Shown one piece after another: positions 4,205 through 6,279 of a stretch of 6,279 nt of DNA. The translations under genes and the position numbers were made by a program. This DNA comes from Patescibacteria group bacterium UBA910 (GTDB lineage Bacteria > Patescibacteriota > Minisyncoccia > Phycocordibacterales > DATDWN01): contig DBEI01000012.1 in assembly GCA_002294445.1 (NCBI GenBank), forward strand, positions 1 through 6,279, written 5' to 3'. The notes under the pieces are model-generated. The model was not told the DNA's origin and did no database searches. It saw only the letters and a list, made by a program, of their open reading frames with translations. How positions within the stretch are numbered: the stretch's first letter is position 1; every line of letters starts with the position of its first letter.

Positions 4205-5179
4205 TTATACCGCTTTTCCTGTCCTACCTAACACATGATCCAAAAAGTGAGACAACGAGCTTCCGATATGTTCGAGACCATGGGTGAATGCTCCCCCTTC
4301 TTTTAAGCTTGGCTGACTATTTACCTCCAAAAGAAAAACTCCTCTTTTTGGATGAACAATCATATCCGCGCGAGAATAATGAGAAAGTCCAAGTGCTCTG
4401 TGTGCCAGTATCGCAACCCTCTTTGCTTCTGCTTTTTCAAGCGCAGTTAAACTCTGATGATCAAACACCGCAGTGTTTTCCATTTTGTGATCAAAGGTGT
4501 GATGTGTGTCTCCGGCAGGCTTTTTTACTTCAAGCACTGGCAATGCGTACAAATTTTCATCTCTAAACCCTGCGATCACCCCACAGGTAGCCTCTCGTCC
4601 TGAAATATATTCTTCTACTATTACTTTTTCTCCATATGCAAAAGCTTCTTCGAGTGCAGATACGAGCTCTGGAATAGTTTGAACCACTTTCACACCAAGA
4701 GACGAACCTCCTGAAGCAGGCTTCACAATAGCAGGATGTGGCAGAGTGCTAAAAATTTCATGAATCTTTCCGCTCGACATTTCGTCTTTGTGCACAGCAA
4801 TTGAATGAGGGGTTCTGATACCGTATTTTGCAAATATGTTTTTTGAGAGCACTTTGTTCATACCAAGAGCACTTGGCAACACAGGTGACCCTGTGTGAGG
4901 CATGCCGTGCATTTCAAGGATATGATGCACTTTACCATCTTCACCGTAGTGACCATGAAGTGCGTTCCATACTACATCCACATGAGGAAAGATTTTGTCC
5001 GGAGTCTTAGGTGCACCGTTCATGTGCCACACCCCATTTGTATCGATAAAAATATCAATACCTTTATATTGAGGAGGTAAATGTTTTAACACTTCACCTC
5101 CTGTATGAAGCGATACATCGTATTCATGCGACGGACCTCCTCGTAATACTGCAACTCTAATGGGTGACGACATATTCAT
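4205..5179 (-). CDS. ddl: D-alanine-D-alanine ligase family protein (ATP-grasp)
   Basis: This 324-residue ATP-grasp ligase should join two D-alanines with ATP in the cytoplasm to make the peptidoglycan precursor dipeptide. Its length is normal for the family. Visible motifs are GGPSHEYDVSL (14-24) with Glu19 of the first D-Ala site, HGHYGEDG (75-82), MNK with Lys109, VKPASGGSSLGV (152-163) with ATP-binding Lys153, VIVEEYISGREAT (186-198), YSRAD (268-272), and LLEVNSQP (283-290) with metal ligands Glu285 and Asn287. Two places are unusual. The omega loop reads FDHKMEN (229-235), apparently lacking the usual tyrosine after the lysine. The usual P-G-x-T...S-L end is replaced by PSLKEGGAF (290-298). 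Specificity for the second substrate is therefore less certain. The gene follows uvrC after 39 nt and has its own promoter. The start at 5179 fits that promoter; a second ATG lies two codons in (5173). Confidence 0.93.
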   Translation of the reverse strand: MNMSSPIRVAVLRGGPSHEYDVSLHTGGEVLKHLPPQYKGIDIFIDTNGVWHMNGAPKTPDKIFPHVDVVWNALHGHYGEDGKVHHILEMHGMPHTGSPVLPSALGMNKVLSKNIFAKYGIRTPHSIAVHKDEMSSGKIHEIFSTLPHPAIVKPASGGSSLGVKVVQTIPELVSALEEAFAYGEKVIVEEYISGREATCGVIAGFRDENLYALPVLEVKKPAGDTHHTFDHKMENTAVFDHQSLTALEKAEAKRVAILAHRALGLSHYSRADMIVHPKRGVFLLEVNSQPSLKEGGAFTHGLEHIGSSLSHFLDHVLGRTGKAV

Positions 5180-5185
5180 GCGAGT

Positions 5186-5194
5186 ATTATATCA
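5186..5194 (-). promoter_or_regulatory. Extended -10 promoter of ddl, predicted leaderless
   Basis: Read on the minus strand, TGATATAAT is a perfect extended -10 (TGn plus TATAAT, hexamer at 5191-5186). Six bases separate the hexamer from the ATG at 5179, so the A of the start codon falls exactly at the expected +1. No Shine-Dalgarno sequence can fit. A -35 is weak (TACAGA at 5214-5209, 17 nt away), which extended -10 promoters tolerate. Confidence 0.6.
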
Positions 5195-5218
5195 TGCACA
5201 AATATACGTCTGTATACT

Positions 5219-6279
5219 TTACCCTCGCATTTTTTTGTTTCTTAACAATGTATGAAAACCGATTGCATATCGATGAGCTTCTGCATTCGAAAGTAAAATC
5301 TCTTTTTCATATTTGAGATACATCTTGTCTCCCAAAATTTTTTTTGGTTTATGTCGATCATCTTTTACCACCGACACAACAGGAATCTTTATTTTATTTT
5401 CACGAAGCACACTTTCTATAGCTCTTTTTTGTGCTACCCCTCCATCTACCACCATTAAATCTGGCAATCTCCACTCAATATGACCAAGTCGTCTAGTAAC
5501 CACCTCTTTGAGTGCTTTCGTATCATCTGCTCCTGTATTGTATTTAATGGTAAATTTTCTGTATTCACTTTTTTCTACCTCTCCATCTTCCATCACAGTC
5601 ATCACTCCGACCATATTTTGCCCTGACATATGTGCAATATCATACGATTCAATACGAAAACCGTGTGGCGCTCTTGCATCAAATGTATCTTCTTTGATCA
5701 GTGACACGTCATGAATATGAGTCAGTGCAAATATTTGTTTTTTCAATTCTCCCGCTTCTTCAAATTTATATTCTTTTGCAAGAAGTTTCATTTGTTTTTC
5801 TAAATCTTTAACGATAGCTTTTTTCTCACCCTTAAAGAAACGGACAATATGTTGAATTGTGTCTTGATATGCTTCTTTGGTTATTTCTCCTGTACACACA
5901 CCTGGACAAAGGCCAATTTGCCGATTGAAGCATGGTTTACATTTCTGTCCTGCGCTCGACGGAGCATGTGCAGCACATGGCGTACATTTATCACGAAATG
6001 GAAAAATTTTACGAATGAGTCCCAACGCATCACGCAACGTTTGACCTGAAGGAAACGGGCCAAACGAATACGCAATGGTATAATCAACTTTTTTCTGACT
6101 ATCAAGCGAGCTGACGAGAATATCTCTTCCACGCACCAAAAGCACTCGTGGAAAATCTTCTTTAGTTACCACGACATAATAAAAACTTTTATTATCTTTT
6201 TCTTTTGTATTATATTCCGGCTGATATTTTTTAATGAGATGAGATTCGAGAAGAAATGCCTCAAGCACTGAATCTGTCT
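5219..6279 (-). CDS. uvrC: Excinuclease ABC subunit C, compact form (5' end outside the window)
   Basis: UvrC is the nucleotide excision repair nuclease that cuts on both sides of a lesion bound by UvrB. The gene runs off the right edge. The frame stays open to 6279, so the GTG at 6268 is an internal valine; I number from it. The end of the GIY-YIG nuclease domain is seen (LEAFLLESHLIKKY, 2-15), then a cysteine-rich region (C95, C98, C110, C113, C121, C125). The UVR motif that binds UvrB lies at about 153-183. The RNase H-like nuclease follows from about 205, with apparent active-site residues D210, D249, D275 and H332. The protein ends at 349, right after that domain: the C-terminal (HhH)2 DNA-binding domain is absent. 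Only about 25 residues separate the UVR motif from the nuclease, against about 160 in E. coli. The frame is intact. Confidence 0.95.
   Translation of the reverse strand, partial: TDSVLEAFLLESHLIKKYQPEYNTKEKDNKSFYYVVVTKEDFPRVLLVRGRDILVSSLDSQKKVDYTIAYSFGPFPSGQTLRDALGLIRKIFPFRDKCTPCAAHAPSSAGQKCKPCFNRQIGLCPGVCTGEITKEAYQDTIQHIVRFFKGEKKAIVKDLEKQMKLLAKEYKFEEAGELKKQIFALTHIHDVSLIKEDTFDARAPHGFRIESYDIAHMSGQNMVGVMTVMEDGEVEKSEYRKFTIKYNTGADDTKALKEVVTRRLGHIEWRLPDLMVVDGGVAQKRAIESVLRENKIKIPVVSVVKDDRHKPKKILGDKMYLKYEKEILLSNAEAHRYAIGFHTLLRNKKMRG

Noticed and set aside
4288..4566. Plus-strand frames opposite ddl and uvrC
   Set aside because: They are shadows of well-supported minus-strand genes with clear family motifs.

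Overview
The window looks like an AT-rich bacterial chromosome segment using the standard stop codons. Its style suggests a small-genome lineage such as Patescibacteria/CPR (Parcubacteria-like). The grounds are a very compact UvrC without the helix-hairpin-helix tail, several genes without a Shine-Dalgarno sequence, promoter -10 boxes sitting almost on the ATG, and short orphan genes. This assignment is inference: there is no rRNA or other phylogenetic marker to settle it.

Left edge (1-314): a complete tRNA-Ala(UGC) gene with encoded CCA, its intrinsic terminator, and then a striking non-coding element at 111-262. The element is bounded by a 9-bp inverted repeat copied from the tRNA acceptor end and contains three strong hairpin arms, so it could fold as an oversized cloverleaf. 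It carries a split antisense copy of tRNA positions 58-78. A direct repeat of the tRNA 3' end lies at 252-264. This is the most unusual feature of the window.

Region 315-2602: three co-directional genes separated by a single base each, clearly one operon. They encode an ASCH domain joined to a ParB/Srx-like domain, a P-loop kinase, and a divergent S-adenosylhomocysteine-hydrolase-like protein with altered catalytic residues. Their DNA is visibly more AT-rich than the flanking housekeeping genes (about 30-33% GC in hand-counted lines, against about 43%). Next to a tRNA 3'-end duplication this fits an acquired island. A joint role in handling a modified nucleoside or nucleotide is a hypothesis only.

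Region 2603-4128: a DUF1653 gene with its own good ribosome binding site and strong terminator, then a four-helix membrane protein gene and a NYN-domain (PIN-like) nuclease gene 19 bases apart. These end at a hairpin terminator that can serve both strands.

Region 4205-6279 (minus strand): the 3' part of uvrC (its start lies beyond the right edge), followed by a D-alanine-D-alanine ligase-family gene. The ligase gene has an extended -10 promoter placed so that its mRNA would begin at the start codon.
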